Of a DNA stretch of 19,010 nt, positions 1-6,834 are shown piece by piece. Numbering within the stretch: the first letter of the stretch is position 1; each line of letters opens with the position of its first letter. Both the position numbers and the translations under genes were made by a program. The notes under the pieces were generated by a model. That model was not told the origin of the DNA. It worked only from the letters and a program-made list of their open reading frames with translations, and made no database searches. The stretch comes from Deltaproteobacteria bacterium (GTDB taxonomy: Bacteria > UBA10199 > SBBF01): positions 1 through 19,010 of the forward strand of contig JACQOY010000195.1 in assembly GCA_016207765.1 (NCBI GenBank). The letters are read 5' to 3'.

Positions 1-82
1 AGGGCAACCCCACCACATAAAGGGTGGCCGCTCTTTATGCGGTAAAGAGGGGCCGTTTACACGGCCACGGGGGTTGCCCCTA
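1..82. repeat. Multi-hairpin (cloverleaf-like) palindromic element after rplY
   Basis: Outer arms: the sequence from base 1 (AGGGCAACCCC) pairs with 70-81 (GGGGTTGCCCCT), one G shorter on the left, where the window begins. Inside are three hairpins: CCACC/GGTGG (10-14 with 23-27), CTCTTTA/TAAAGAG (31-37 with 43-49) and GGCCGT/ACGGCC (51-56 with 61-66). The right end GCCCCTA is shared with elements at 9569-9620 and 14150-14177. It begins a few bases past the rplY stop codon. No T-run follows on either strand, so it does not look like a standard intrinsic terminator. The left boundary may lie outside the window. Confidence 0.7.
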
Positions 83-87
83 CATGA

Positions 88-906
88 TTATTTCTTTTTC
101 TCCCCCTCCTTAGCCGCAGGGGCTTTGGCCGCAGGGGCCTTGGTTGCGGGGATCGCCTCTTTTCCTTTTCCCGCCGGCGCACCCGGTGCCGCCGCCTTTC
201 CCTCAGCCGGAGCCGATCCCTCTTCTCCCTCCTCCTTCTTCGCGGTCAGAACTTCGGGCTCCGTCATCACTCCCGGAGTCAGCTCCTCTTCCTCTTTGGG
301 CACCGCCACAATCGCGATGGTGACGTTTTCGGTCTCGGCCGACTCAACCCCTTCGGGAAGCTTCACATCGCTCAAATGGAGATTCTGGCCGATTTTGAGG
401 TTGCCTACATCCACATCGATCTGCTGGGGAATCTTGAGCGGAAGACACAAAACCTGCAACTGACGGGTCACCTGCTCCAAAATACCCCCCTCTTTCACCC
501 CTTCCGGCCGTCCGGTCAAATGAACCGGAACGGCAATCTGGATTTTTTTGGTCAGGTCGACCTTGAGAAAATCGGCATGAATGAAATTCCGTTTGATGGC
601 ATCCGCCTGATAATCTTTCAACAGGACATCGAAGGCCCCCTGTCCCTCAACCTTCAACTGAATCACCGCGTTCATCCCGGCCTGTGAGGAAACCGCCTTT
701 TCCAGATCCTTGAGTCCAACGCTTAATTTGAGGTTTTCGTCAGCCGCCCCCGAAGGGGCCCCTTGTCGGGGCGGAGCTTTGGGCTCCTTGAGGCCGGGGG
801 TTTTGCCGTACAAGATGGCGGGAATTTTTCCTTCGCGCCGAAGTCGGTGGGAATATCCCTTTCCTGCCTGGGTTCTTAATTCTGCTTTAAGCTCGATCCG
901 TTCCAT
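88..906 (-). CDS. rplY: 50S ribosomal protein L25 (bL25, Ctc-type long form)
   Basis: The product is a 272-residue bL25 of the long TL5/CTC type, which binds 5S rRNA in the large subunit. The N-terminal domain begins with the family-like ELKAELRTQAGKG and shows IPAILYG near residues 28-34. A second beta-rich domain follows (about residues 100-200). The tail beyond about 205 is rich in Ala, Pro, Lys and Glu. I start at ATG 906, which matches the family start, rather than at the much longer upstream open frame. AAAGGA lies about 11 bases upstream, a rather wide spacing. Residues 43-55 (APPRQGAPSGAA) fall in a loop just after the conserved YG and are encoded by a palindromic repeat that recurs in the parvulin gene; ordinary L25 proteins lack this segment. 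The gene lies 20 bases downstream of prs on the same strand and is probably co-transcribed with it. Confidence 0.93.
   Translation of the reverse strand: MERIELKAELRTQAGKGYSHRLRREGKIPAILYGKTPGLKEPKAPPRQGAPSGAADENLKLSVGLKDLEKAVSSQAGMNAVIQLKVEGQGAFDVLLKDYQADAIKRNFIHADFLKVDLTKKIQIAVPVHLTGRPEGVKEGGILEQVTRQLQVLCLPLKIPQQIDVDVGNLKIGQNLHLSDVKLPEGVESAETENVTIAIVAVPKEEEELTPGVMTEPEVLTAKKEEGEEGSAPAEGKAAAPGAPAGKGKEAIPATKAPAAKAPAAKEGEKKK
741..778. repeat. In-frame GC-rich palindromic element inside rplY
   Basis: Read on the minus strand, it begins AGCTCCGCCCC and continues into AGGGGCCCCTTCGGGGG. It matches 5438-5474 in the parvulin gene at nearly every position, and both copies are translated in the same frame (APPxxGAxSGxA). 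The core AGGGGCCCCTT is self-complementary. It occupies the loop after the conserved IPAILYG of L25, where the family has no such peptide. This supports insertion rather than shared ancestry of the two proteins. Confidence 0.75.
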
Positions 907-926
907 AATATTTGGGGTCCTTTCCG

Positions 927-1874
927 TTAAACAAACAACGACGACACCGAGTCCCCCTTGGCAATGCGCAAAATAGCTTCGGCCAGCAAGGGGGCCACGG
1001 AAATCTGATGAATCTTGCGGCACTTTCGGGCCGCCTCTGAAAGACAAATGGTGTTCGTGGTAATGAGTTTTTCCAGTTTCGAGGATTCGATCCGCCCGAG
1101 GGCCGGACCGGAAAGAACCGGATGGGTGCAACAGGCCGAAACCGTTTTGGCACCGTTTTTGACCAGCGCCTCGGCGGCCTGAACAAGCGTTCCGGCAGTA
1201 TCGACGATATCATCCACAATCACGGCATTCTTTCCCTCCACCTCTCCGATGACATGCATCACCTCACTGACGTTGGGGGAGGGACGCCGTTTGTCAATCA
1301 GCGCCAGGGATCCTCCCAACCGCTTGGCGTAAGCCCTGGCCCTTTCGGCTCCGCCCACATCCGGGGAAACAATGACCAGGTTGCCGACGGGGTTCTTTTT
1401 GAAATAATCGAGAAAGATCGTCAGCGCATAAAGGTGGTCGAATGGAATATCGAAAAATCCCTGAATCTGCCCGGCATGGAGATCGATGGAAACCACCCGG
1501 CTGGCCCCTGCCGCAGTCACCAAATCAGCCACAAGTTTTGAGGTAATGGGGGTCCGCGGTTGAACCTTGCGGTCCTGACGCGCATATCCGTAATAAGGCA
1601 TGACAGCGGTTACCGTATCGACCGAGGCTCTTTTCAAGGCGTCGATCATGATGAGCAATTCCATGAGGTGTTCATTGGCGGGATTGCAGGTCGGCTGAAT
1701 AATGTAGGCATCGGTCATCCGCACATTTTCGTCGATTTCGACCCACACCTCTCCATCGGCAAACCGCTTCACCGACGCTTTGCCCAACGGGAAACCCAGA
1801 TAGGCGGCGATTTCCTCGGCCAGAGGCCGGTTCGCGTTGCCGGTAAAAAGCCGGATGTCTTTAAAGCTGGACAT
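927..1874 (-). CDS. prs: Ribose-phosphate pyrophosphokinase (PRPP synthetase)
   Basis: This enzyme transfers pyrophosphate from ATP to ribose 5-phosphate, giving PRPP for purine, pyrimidine, His, Trp and NAD synthesis. The 315-residue length is standard for class I. Visible motifs are the flexible catalytic loop YGYARQDRK (95-103), the metal-binding DLHAGQIQGFF (131-141), IDKRR (193-197) and the PRPP-binding loop VIVDDIVDTAGT (218-229). The C-terminus ends in the typical SVSSLF. The start at 1874 matches the family. Upstream is GAGGGGGCCCCC, a self-complementary stretch that includes the only purine-rich Shine-Dalgarno candidate, so the ribosome site could be partly masked. The gene lies between tRNA-Gln and rplY, a common arrangement in deltaproteobacteria. 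Confidence 0.97.
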   Translation of the reverse strand: MSSFKDIRLFTGNANRPLAEEIAAYLGFPLGKASVKRFADGEVWVEIDENVRMTDAYIIQPTCNPANEHLMELLIMIDALKRASVDTVTAVMPYYGYARQDRKVQPRTPITSKLVADLVTAAGASRVVSIDLHAGQIQGFFDIPFDHLYALTIFLDYFKKNPVGNLVIVSPDVGGAERARAYAKRLGGSLALIDKRRPSPNVSEVMHVIGEVEGKNAVIVDDIVDTAGTLVQAAEALVKNGAKTVSACCTHPVLSGPALGRIESSKLEKLITTNTICLSEAARKCRKIHQISVAPLLAEAILRIAKGDSVSSLFV

Positions 1875-2007
1875 AATATTGGGGGCCCCCTCGGCCCTTT
1901 ACGGTAACTACTCGTGTTGATCTTATTTTATGTCGGGCCTCCGATGGCCCCCAACCCCCCGCGCTCGCCAGCGGCCAAGCCGCGTGGCTTGCTTATCTCA
2001 AATTCTG

Positions 2008-2078
2008 TTGGGGCGCCTGGATTCGAACCAGGGATGCCGGAATCAAAATCCGGTGACTTACCGCTTGTCTACGCCCCA
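2008..2078 (-). tRNA. tRNA-Gln (anticodon UUG)
   Basis: Read on the minus strand, a full cloverleaf of 71 bases is visible. The acceptor stem is TGGGGCG/CGCCCCA and the D arm contains AAGCGGTAA. The anticodon stem is CCGGA/TCCGG with loop TTTTGAT, giving anticodon TTG. The T arm is CCTGG/CCAGG with loop TTCGAAT. The first acceptor pair is the weak U1-A72 typical of tRNA-Gln and the discriminator base is A. CCA is not encoded and must be added after transcription. It lies between ispE and prs in the same orientation. Confidence 0.96.
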
Positions 2079-2383
2079 TTATAGCGGGGGCTTTGCCGCT
2101 GGCGCCCGGAACAGCACCCCGGATCAGCGGCTCTGCCGCCCCAGGTGTCGGGGTCTCCGACCCCGACCCGGTGCCCCAAGTGTCGGAGTCTCTGACTCCG
2201 CCCCCGTACCCCCCACTCGTTCGGACTGGCAACCCCGCCAAGGGGCTACTTCGTCGAGCCAGATCCTCACTCGTACAAGCGGCCCGTCAGGCTTTGCCTG
2301 TGGGCCGCGCGGGGTTTGGGGCCATTTGAGGCCCGAAATATATCGACGCGAGTAGCCTCAGCCGGGCCGAAAGGACCCCAAAT
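2079..2383. other. Non-coding spacer between ispE and tRNA-Gln, rich in hairpins
   Basis: No convincing gene is present. The open frames here are low-complexity, lack ribosome sites and overlap on both strands. The stretch holds a run of hairpins with three-base loops: GCGGC-TCT-GCCGC (2127-2139), the pair described at 2139-2208, and a composite hairpin at 2279-2308 (GCGGCCC outside, CAGGC-TTT-GCCTG inside, GGGCCGC closing). GGGCC/GGCCC surrounds 2325. No T-tract marks a clear terminator. Confidence 0.6.
2139..2208. repeat. Two diverged 35-bp tandem units, each a hairpin
   Basis: Unit 1 (2139-2173) and unit 2 (2174-2208) both begin CCCCA[G/A]GTGTCGG. Unit 1 folds as GTCGGGGTC-TCC-GACCCCGAC (9-bp arms). 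Unit 2 folds as CGGAGTC-TCT-GACTCCG (7-bp arms). The stem change G-C to A-T is matched on both arms (GGGG/CCCC versus GGAG/CTCC), so the fold is kept although the sequence changed. Confidence 0.65.
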
Positions 2384-3235
2384 CTAAATAGTTTCAGCCA
2401 CGAACACGCGCCAAGCGGCATCGGGTTTGGAGGCGATTTTTTTGGCCGCCTTGTGGGCCGACTCCTCATCGGCGAAAATGCCAAAGACGCTGGGACCGCT
2501 TCCGGTCATCTGCGCCGCCATGGCGCCGTATTTGAGAAGCCAACCCTTAAGCTCGTCAACGATGGGATACTGCCTTCCGGTCACTGATTCCAAATCGTTG
2601 TGCATCATCTTGACCACCGCCTTTTTTGTGGCAAACTCGCGCGGAATTTCCGGATCTTCGTGGTGGTTGCCGTTCGGCTGATACCGCTCAAAAACCCACT
2701 TGGTCGGCACGTCTAAGTCGGGCGAAACAATCACCACCGGCATGTGGGGAAGACGCTTCACCTTGGTTAAATTTTCGCCGATCCCGGTGGCAATCGCGGG
2801 CGAACCATAAAGGAAAAAAGGAATGTCCGCGCCGAAACGCAACCCGATCCGAATGAGCTTGTCCCGGCTCAAGTTGATTTTCAAAAGCTGATTCAAGCCG
2901 GCCAAAACACTGGCGGCGTTGCTGGAACCACCTCCCATGCCGGCCCCCGACGGAATATTCTTTTTGATCTTCACATGCACGCCGACATTCTTGTTGGAAT
3001 AAGCCATGATCTCCTTGGCGGCCCGATAAACAATGTTGTCCTCTCCCGAAGGAACCTTCGGATCATCGGTGCATTCGACCACAATCCCCCGTTCAATAAT
3101 GTTCAGCTCAATATCATCGAAAACAGTGACGGCGCTGTTCAACATCCGAAGATCGTGATAGCCGTCGCTTCTTTTGCCCAAAACATCCAGACGCAAATTG
3201 ATCTTCCCGGGTGATTGGAGTTTGAGTGTCTTCAT
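2384..3235 (-). CDS. ispE: 4-diphosphocytidyl-2-C-methyl-D-erythritol kinase
   Basis: IspE phosphorylates CDP-methylerythritol at the 2-hydroxyl in the non-mevalonate isoprenoid pathway. The 283-residue protein has the GHMP-kinase layout. SPGKINLRLDV is at the N-terminus with the conserved Lys at 11. The ATP-binding glycine loop IPSGAGMGGGSSNAA is near residues 94-108. GADIPFFLYG carries the catalytic Asp near 137, and MTGSGPSVFGIF is near the C-terminus. ATG 3235 fits the family and has a strong purine-rich site (GGGGAGGGGG) a few bases upstream. A good promoter lies at 3266-3295. It is the first gene of the leftward block ispE / tRNA-Gln / prs / rplY. Confidence 0.97.
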   Translation of the reverse strand: MKTLKLQSPGKINLRLDVLGKRSDGYHDLRMLNSAVTVFDDIELNIIERGIVVECTDDPKVPSGEDNIVYRAAKEIMAYSNKNVGVHVKIKKNIPSGAGMGGGSSNAASVLAGLNQLLKINLSRDKLIRIGLRFGADIPFFLYGSPAIATGIGENLTKVKRLPHMPVVIVSPDLDVPTKWVFERYQPNGNHHEDPEIPREFATKKAVVKMMHNDLESVTGRQYPIVDELKGWLLKYGAMAAQMTGSGPSVFGIFADEESAHKAAKKIASKPDAAWRVFVAETI

Positions 3236-3265
3236 TGCATACCCCCTCCCCTTTTAAGGGAGCGC

Positions 3266-3295
3266 ATCATATATAAGGACTGCCGGAAAAGTCAA
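3266..3295 (-). promoter_or_regulatory. Sigma-70-type promoter for ispE
   Basis: On the minus strand, TTGACT (3295-3290) is followed after 18 bases by TATGAT (3271-3266). TATATG gives an alternative 16-base spacing. It would give a short leader of about 25 bases before the ispE start, with the purine-rich ribosome site inside it. Confidence 0.65.
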
Positions 3296-3371
3296 TACGG
3301 GTTTTTTTGTTGGAATCCAAAGGGTTAGCTCAAATCAGCCGTCACCTTGGTGAATCACCGCAAATAGACCA

Positions 3372-3399
3372 TTGATTTTTCAAAACGCCCCATTATAAT
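3372..3399 (+). promoter_or_regulatory. Sigma-70-type promoter for the alpha/beta hydrolase
   Basis: TTGATT (3372-3377), a 16-base spacer and a perfect TATAAT (3394-3399). The predicted transcript would start near 3406 and carry a leader of under 20 bases. No clear Shine-Dalgarno sequence precedes ATG 3423. It is divergent from the ispE promoter. Confidence 0.55.
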
Positions 3400-3422
3400 G
3401 CCCCCGCTTTGCGCAAAACCCA

Positions 3423-4436
3423 ATGTCAAGCAACACGCGTAAATTGAAAACATCCTTCGAACACGCATCCCACCTTGGTCAGATCATTCGCACCCGTGAA
3501 GACACGGCGCCAAGTTTTGACGGCACCCGCATTTGGTACCGCTCCGTGGGTAATGGCGGTTCCGGCAATGGCGACATTCCCATCGTCTGCCTCAACGGCC
3601 TGGGGTGTTCCACTTTCTATTTTTCCTACCTTGAAAATTATTTCAAAGACAAGACGCAGGTGGTGACATGGGATTACCGCGGTCATGGGCGGTCCGAAAT
3701 GCCCCGGGTCTCCAAAAATCACACCGTTCACTCCTTAAAGCAGGACTTAAAAACGGTGCTCGACGCCCTTGAAATAAAAAAGGCCATTCTGGTGGGCCAC
3801 AGCATGGGGGCGCAGGTGATGTTTGATTTCCATGCAAGTTATCCCCACCGCGTAACAGCCATGGTTTCCTGCTTTGGCACGTCGGGAAAACCAATGGATA
3901 CCTTCTACAATTTTCCCCTTTCGAAATACGCCTTTGAAGTGATCTACATGTTCAACCACCTCTTCCCGCGCGTCTCCAACACCATCGGCACGCTGATCGC
4001 CAAAAATCCGCTCTGGTTCCAGATGGGGGGGTTCTTCAAAATGATGAAACCCTACCTGGTGGATAAACGGATCATGAAGCAGTACCTCGAACACATCATC
4101 AATGTTGACGCCATTTTTCTCTCAAAACTCACCCGTAGCCTGCAGGAGCATGATGCCGAATCCGAGCTGAAAAAAATCAGGGTTCCCGTCCTGGTCATCG
4201 GCGCCGATGAAGATTCTTTCACTCCCGCCTGGATTTCGAAAAAAATGCACCGCCAGATTCCCCACTCGGAACTTTTTATCGTAAAAAAGGGGAGCCATGT
4301 GGCGCTGGTGGAACAGCCGGAGCTTATCAACCTGCGGATTGAAAAATTCATCCGTGAACGGCTTAAAGAAAGCCGTTCCCGCACTTCGCTCCAAAACGGT
4401 TTTAAAAAAGTTGCAATCCATGCCCACTCCCGTTAA
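3423..4436 (+). CDS. Alpha/beta-hydrolase fold protein
   Basis: A 337-residue single-domain alpha/beta hydrolase of unknown substrate. The oxyanion region NGLGCS is at 58-63, followed by WDYRGHGRS (83-91). The nucleophile elbow is VGHSMGA with Ser127. The acidic residue is probably Asp264 in ADEDSFTP, and the His is 292 in KGSHVALVEQP, so the triad is complete. A helical cap with aromatic and Met-rich segments lies at about 160-235. There is no obvious signal peptide, so it is probably cytoplasmic. The GHGRSE and cap layout resemble esterase, epoxide-hydrolase and C-C hydrolase members, and the specificity cannot be chosen from sequence. The C-terminal 20 residues are basic. It begins the rightward cluster, 36 bases before the parvulin gene. 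Confidence 0.88.
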   Translation: MSSNTRKLKTSFEHASHLGQIIRTREDTAPSFDGTRIWYRSVGNGGSGNGDIPIVCLNGLGCSTFYFSYLENYFKDKTQVVTWDYRGHGRSEMPRVSKNHTVHSLKQDLKTVLDALEIKKAILVGHSMGAQVMFDFHASYPHRVTAMVSCFGTSGKPMDTFYNFPLSKYAFEVIYMFNHLFPRVSNTIGTLIAKNPLWFQMGGFFKMMKPYLVDKRIMKQYLEHIINVDAIFLSKLTRSLQEHDAESELKKIRVPVLVIGADEDSFTPAWISKKMHRQIPHSELFIVKKGSHVALVEQPELINLRIEKFIRERLKESRSRTSLQNGFKKVAIHAHSR

Positions 4437-4472
4437 TATTCCGCCGATTTTTCAAAAAAAGGAGAACCAGTT

Positions 4473-5696
4473 ATGAAGCGTCTTTTTCTTTTGATCTTTT
4501 CGTTTCTTGTTTTCGATGCCTGTTCGAAAGTCAAAGTCGTCTCTCCCGGGCCGGCCGGAGAAGAACTCGCCGACATGAAAAAGGGGGCGGAGATCGTCCA
4601 GGTGAATAATGCGGTTATCCGCGAAGGCTATCTCGAAATGCTCTCGGCCATCAATCCACGCGTCAAAAGCCAGATTTCAAATCCCGCGATGAAAAAGAAA
4701 GTGGTGGAAAGCCTGGTCGACCAGGAACTGCTCTACCAGGAAAGTGTGCAACGGGGCCTCGACAGGAAAAAAGAGGTGGCGGACAAGGCGGCCCTCTACA
4801 AGCGCATCATCATCGCGCAGGCGCTCATGGAAGAGGAAATGGACAAAAAAACGCGCGAATATTACGAACAACACAAAGACGCCGATTTTACCAGGGTGGC
4901 CATTTCACACATCCAGATCGATTTCAAAAAACCGGAACCGGAAACTCCCGAAACAAGCGGTGAAAAGGGGGAAACCAAAGACAAGAAAGCAAAAGAAAAA
5001 GGACCCGCCACCGAAGCGGAAAAAAAGGAGGCTCTTGATCGGACCAAGACTGTCAAGGCAAGGCTTACAGCCGGTGAGGATTTCGCCAAGGTGGCCGAAG
5101 AAACAACCAACGACAACGCCTCGAAAAAGAAAGGGGGCGATCTGGGAAAAATCAGCCGCGACGACAAACGGCTGGCCCGGCGCGGGTTGGAAAAATTGGT
5201 CGATGCCGCCTTCTCCCTGAAAATGGGACAGGTATCCGAAGTGATCGAAACGCCAAAGGCGTATCATATTATCAAGGTGACTTCCGAGCCGGAGGTGACT
5301 CCCTTCGAGGAAGCAAAAAAAACAATCGAGTTTCAACTTCAAAAACAGGTGAAAGAGGAATTGTTGGCCAAACTCAAACAGGCGGCAAAAATTGTTTATG
5401 CGGTTGAGCCGGCTTCCACATCCCCCAAAAATCCGGAAGCTCCGCCCCAAGAAGGGGCCTCTTCGGGGGTAGCGCCAAAAGCTCCGGCATCCCCCCCTTC
5501 AACAACGGGAGATTCTGAGCCGGTTATGGCGCCGGGAACTCCGACGGTGCCCGGAGAAACCGAAACACCCAAAACAACCGGTCCGGAAGGGGCCCCTTCG
5601 GGAACACCCCCTCCTGCCGATACGGGTGTCACTTCTCCGGAGGCACCAGAACCCCCTCCTCCAATGGCGGTTCCTGCGGAAAAGAAGGGGACTTAA
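4473..5696 (+). CDS. Parvulin-type peptidyl-prolyl isomerase lipoprotein (SurA/PpiC-like)
   Basis: A 407-residue probable periplasmic or outer-membrane foldase. The N-terminus is a lipoprotein signal (KR, hydrophobic core, then VFDAC with Cys17; the box is imperfect because Asp sits at -2). A SurA-like N-terminal helical region (about 40-140) precedes a parvulin domain: ISHIQIDF, then RLTAGEDFAKVAEETT, KKGGDLGKI, AFSLKMGQVSEVIETPKAYHIIKV. The parvulin domain is split after its first strand by a charged Lys/Glu/Pro stretch of about 35 residues (near 152-190). The tail after about residue 310 is Pro/Ala/Thr-rich and contains two GA[S/P]SG peptides encoded by palindromic repeats. A strong AAGGAGA site precedes ATG 4473. 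The gene lies between the hydrolase and purM. Confidence 0.88.
   Translation: MKRLFLLIFSFLVFDACSKVKVVSPGPAGEELADMKKGAEIVQVNNAVIREGYLEMLSAINPRVKSQISNPAMKKKVVESLVDQELLYQESVQRGLDRKKEVADKAALYKRIIIAQALMEEEMDKKTREYYEQHKDADFTRVAISHIQIDFKKPEPETPETSGEKGETKDKKAKEKGPATEAEKKEALDRTKTVKARLTAGEDFAKVAEETTNDNASKKKGGDLGKISRDDKRLARRGLEKLVDAAFSLKMGQVSEVIETPKAYHIIKVTSEPEVTPFEEAKKTIEFQLQKQVKEELLAKLKQAAKIVYAVEPASTSPKNPEAPPQEGASSGVAPKAPASPPSTTGDSEPVMAPGTPTVPGETETPKTTGPEGAPSGTPPPADTGVTSPEAPEPPPPMAVPAEKKGT
5438..5474. repeat. In-frame palindromic element in parvulin tail (copy of the rplY element)
   Basis: It begins AGCTCCGCCCCAAGAAGGGG and ends CTTCGGGGGTAGCG. It matches the rplY copy (741-778, opposite orientation in the window) with only a few substitutions, and is read in the same codon frame, giving APPQEGASSGVA. 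Here it lies in a low-complexity tail, where an insertion would be tolerated. Confidence 0.75.
5583..5602. repeat. Partial copy of the same palindrome core
   Basis: CCGGAAGGGGCCCCTTCGGG shares the AGGGGCC[C/T]CTTCGGG core of the elements at 741-778 and 5438-5474 and is again translated as GAPSG. The left part (GCTCCGCCCC) is absent. Confidence 0.55.
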
Positions 5697-5718
5697 ACCT
5701 TTACCAAACACCAAAATC

Positions 5719-6834
5719 ATGACCGCCAAAAAAGCGACCAGTTACAAGTCAGCCGGCGTCGATATCGCGGCCGGCGACCGTTTGGTGGATTCGATTGTTC
5801 CCCTCGTAAAAAAGACGCACCGTCCGGAAGTGCTCTCGAACCTCGGCGGATATGCCGGTCTCTTTTCACTCGATTTGAAAAAATTCACCGACCCGGTTTT
5901 GGTCGGCACCACCGACGGCGTCGGCACCAAATTGAAACTCGCCTTTGAAATGGAAAAATTCGACACGGTGGGGCAGGACTTGGTCGCCATGTGCGTCAAC
6001 GACCTCATCTGCTGTGGGGCGGAGCCGCTCTTCTTCCTCGACTATTTTGCAACGGGAAAACTTGAACCGGTTGTGGCCAAAAAGGTTATCGCCGGGATAA
6101 GTCGTTCGCTGTCCGGCATCAATTGCGCCCTTTTGGGGGGAGAAACGGCCGAGATGCCTTCCTTCTATGCCAAGGGGGAATTTGACCTTGCCGGATTCGC
6201 CGTGGGAGCGGTCAATCGGGGTGAAATTATCGATGGACGCGAAATGGCCGCGGGCGATCGTGTTATCGGCGTCGCCAGTTCCGGCCCACACAGCAACGGT
6301 TTTTCGCTGATCCGCAAAATCCTGAAAGACAAAAAGGTGAGCCTCAACAAGCGCTTTTCGGGATTCGACAAACCGCCAGGCGGCAAGCCGAACCGGTTCA
6401 ACCGGTTGAACCGGCTCAGCCGGTTGAACCGGCTCAGCCGGCCGATCGGCGAGATACTTCTTGCGCCGACGTATCTCTATGTAACACCGGTTCTGGAACT
6501 TTTGAAAAGTTTCAAGTTGCAGGGAATTGCCCATATCACCGGCGGCGGCATCCCCGAAAATGTTCCGCGTGTCATCGGGAAGGGCCTTTGTGCGGTTATC
6601 GAAAAAACAAAAATCAATGTCCCCCCCATTTTTTCGCTCCTGCAAAAACTTGGAAATGTCCCGGAAAAGGAGATGTGGCTGACCTTCAACATGGGAATCG
6701 GCCTTGTTTTGGTCGTTCGGGCAAAGGAGGAAGGGCCGGTTCTTGAAAGTTTGGCGGCTCAAGGATATACGGCGGCCTCCATCGGATCGATCAAACCGCG
6801 GCAATCGCGTGAAAACGGGGTGTTGCTTGTCTGA
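5719..6834 (+). CDS. purM: Phosphoribosylformylglycinamidine cyclo-ligase (AIR synthetase)
   Basis: PurM closes the imidazole ring, converting FGAM and ATP to AIR in purine synthesis. The family start TSYKSAGVDIAAG fixes the start at ATG 5719, although the frame is open further upstream and the Shine-Dalgarno match is poor. Visible motifs are TTDGVGTKLKLA, GQDLVAMCVNDLICCGAEPLFFLDY, LLGGETAEMP, SSGPHSNGFSLIRK, LLAPTYLYV, HITGGGIPENVPRV and the C-terminal MGIGLVLVV. At 371 residues it is longer than the usual approximately 345. The excess is explained by an 18-residue Asn-Arg-Leu/Ser-rich repeat (residues 225-242) inserted between GKP and IGEILLAPT. purN follows with overlapping reading frames, so the pair is a translationally coupled purine module. 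Confidence 0.96.
   Translation: MTAKKATSYKSAGVDIAAGDRLVDSIVPLVKKTHRPEVLSNLGGYAGLFSLDLKKFTDPVLVGTTDGVGTKLKLAFEMEKFDTVGQDLVAMCVNDLICCGAEPLFFLDYFATGKLEPVVAKKVIAGISRSLSGINCALLGGETAEMPSFYAKGEFDLAGFAVGAVNRGEIIDGREMAAGDRVIGVASSGPHSNGFSLIRKILKDKKVSLNKRFSGFDKPPGGKPNRFNRLNRLSRLNRLSRPIGEILLAPTYLYVTPVLELLKSFKLQGIAHITGGGIPENVPRVIGKGLCAVIEKTKINVPPIFSLLQKLGNVPEKEMWLTFNMGIGLVLVVRAKEEGPVLESLAAQGYTAASIGSIKPRQSRENGVLLV
6391..6444 (+). repeat. 9-bp CCGG repeat array inserted in frame in purM
   Basis: Five 9-base units run from 6393 to 6437 (CCGGTTCAA, CCGGTTGAA, CCGGCTCAG, CCGGTTGAA, CCGGCTCAG), closed by CCGG. The last four units form a perfect 18-base tandem duplication. The array encodes repeated NRL/SRL triplets. 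The 54-base block is flanked by CCG on both sides and separates GKP from IGEILLAPT, which are adjacent in ordinary PurM. Two units of the same kind occur at 18384-18401 in another gene and another frame. Confidence 0.8.

Noticed and set aside
88..1131. Extended N-terminus of the L25 frame to position 1131
   Set aside because: The extra 75 codons overlap prs and lack similarity to L25. The family start at 906 is clear.
1930..2355. Plus-strand open frame over the tRNA and the hairpin spacer
   Set aside because: It covers the tRNA gene on the opposite strand and low-complexity palindromes, with no ribosome site.
910..2383. 15-base inverted pair GAAAGGACCCCAAAT at 910-924 and 2369-2383 flanking prs and tRNA-Gln
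   Set aside because: A single exact 15-mer pair in about 19 kb is close to what chance allows, and no transposition signature accompanies it.
6391..6444. CRISPR-like repeat array
   Set aside because: The units are 9 bases long, contiguous, without spacers, and lie inside a coding sequence.
5866..6804. Long minus-strand open frame (312 codons) opposite purM
   Set aside because: It is the antisense shadow of purM. It has no recognisable domains, and its codons follow the complement of the real gene.
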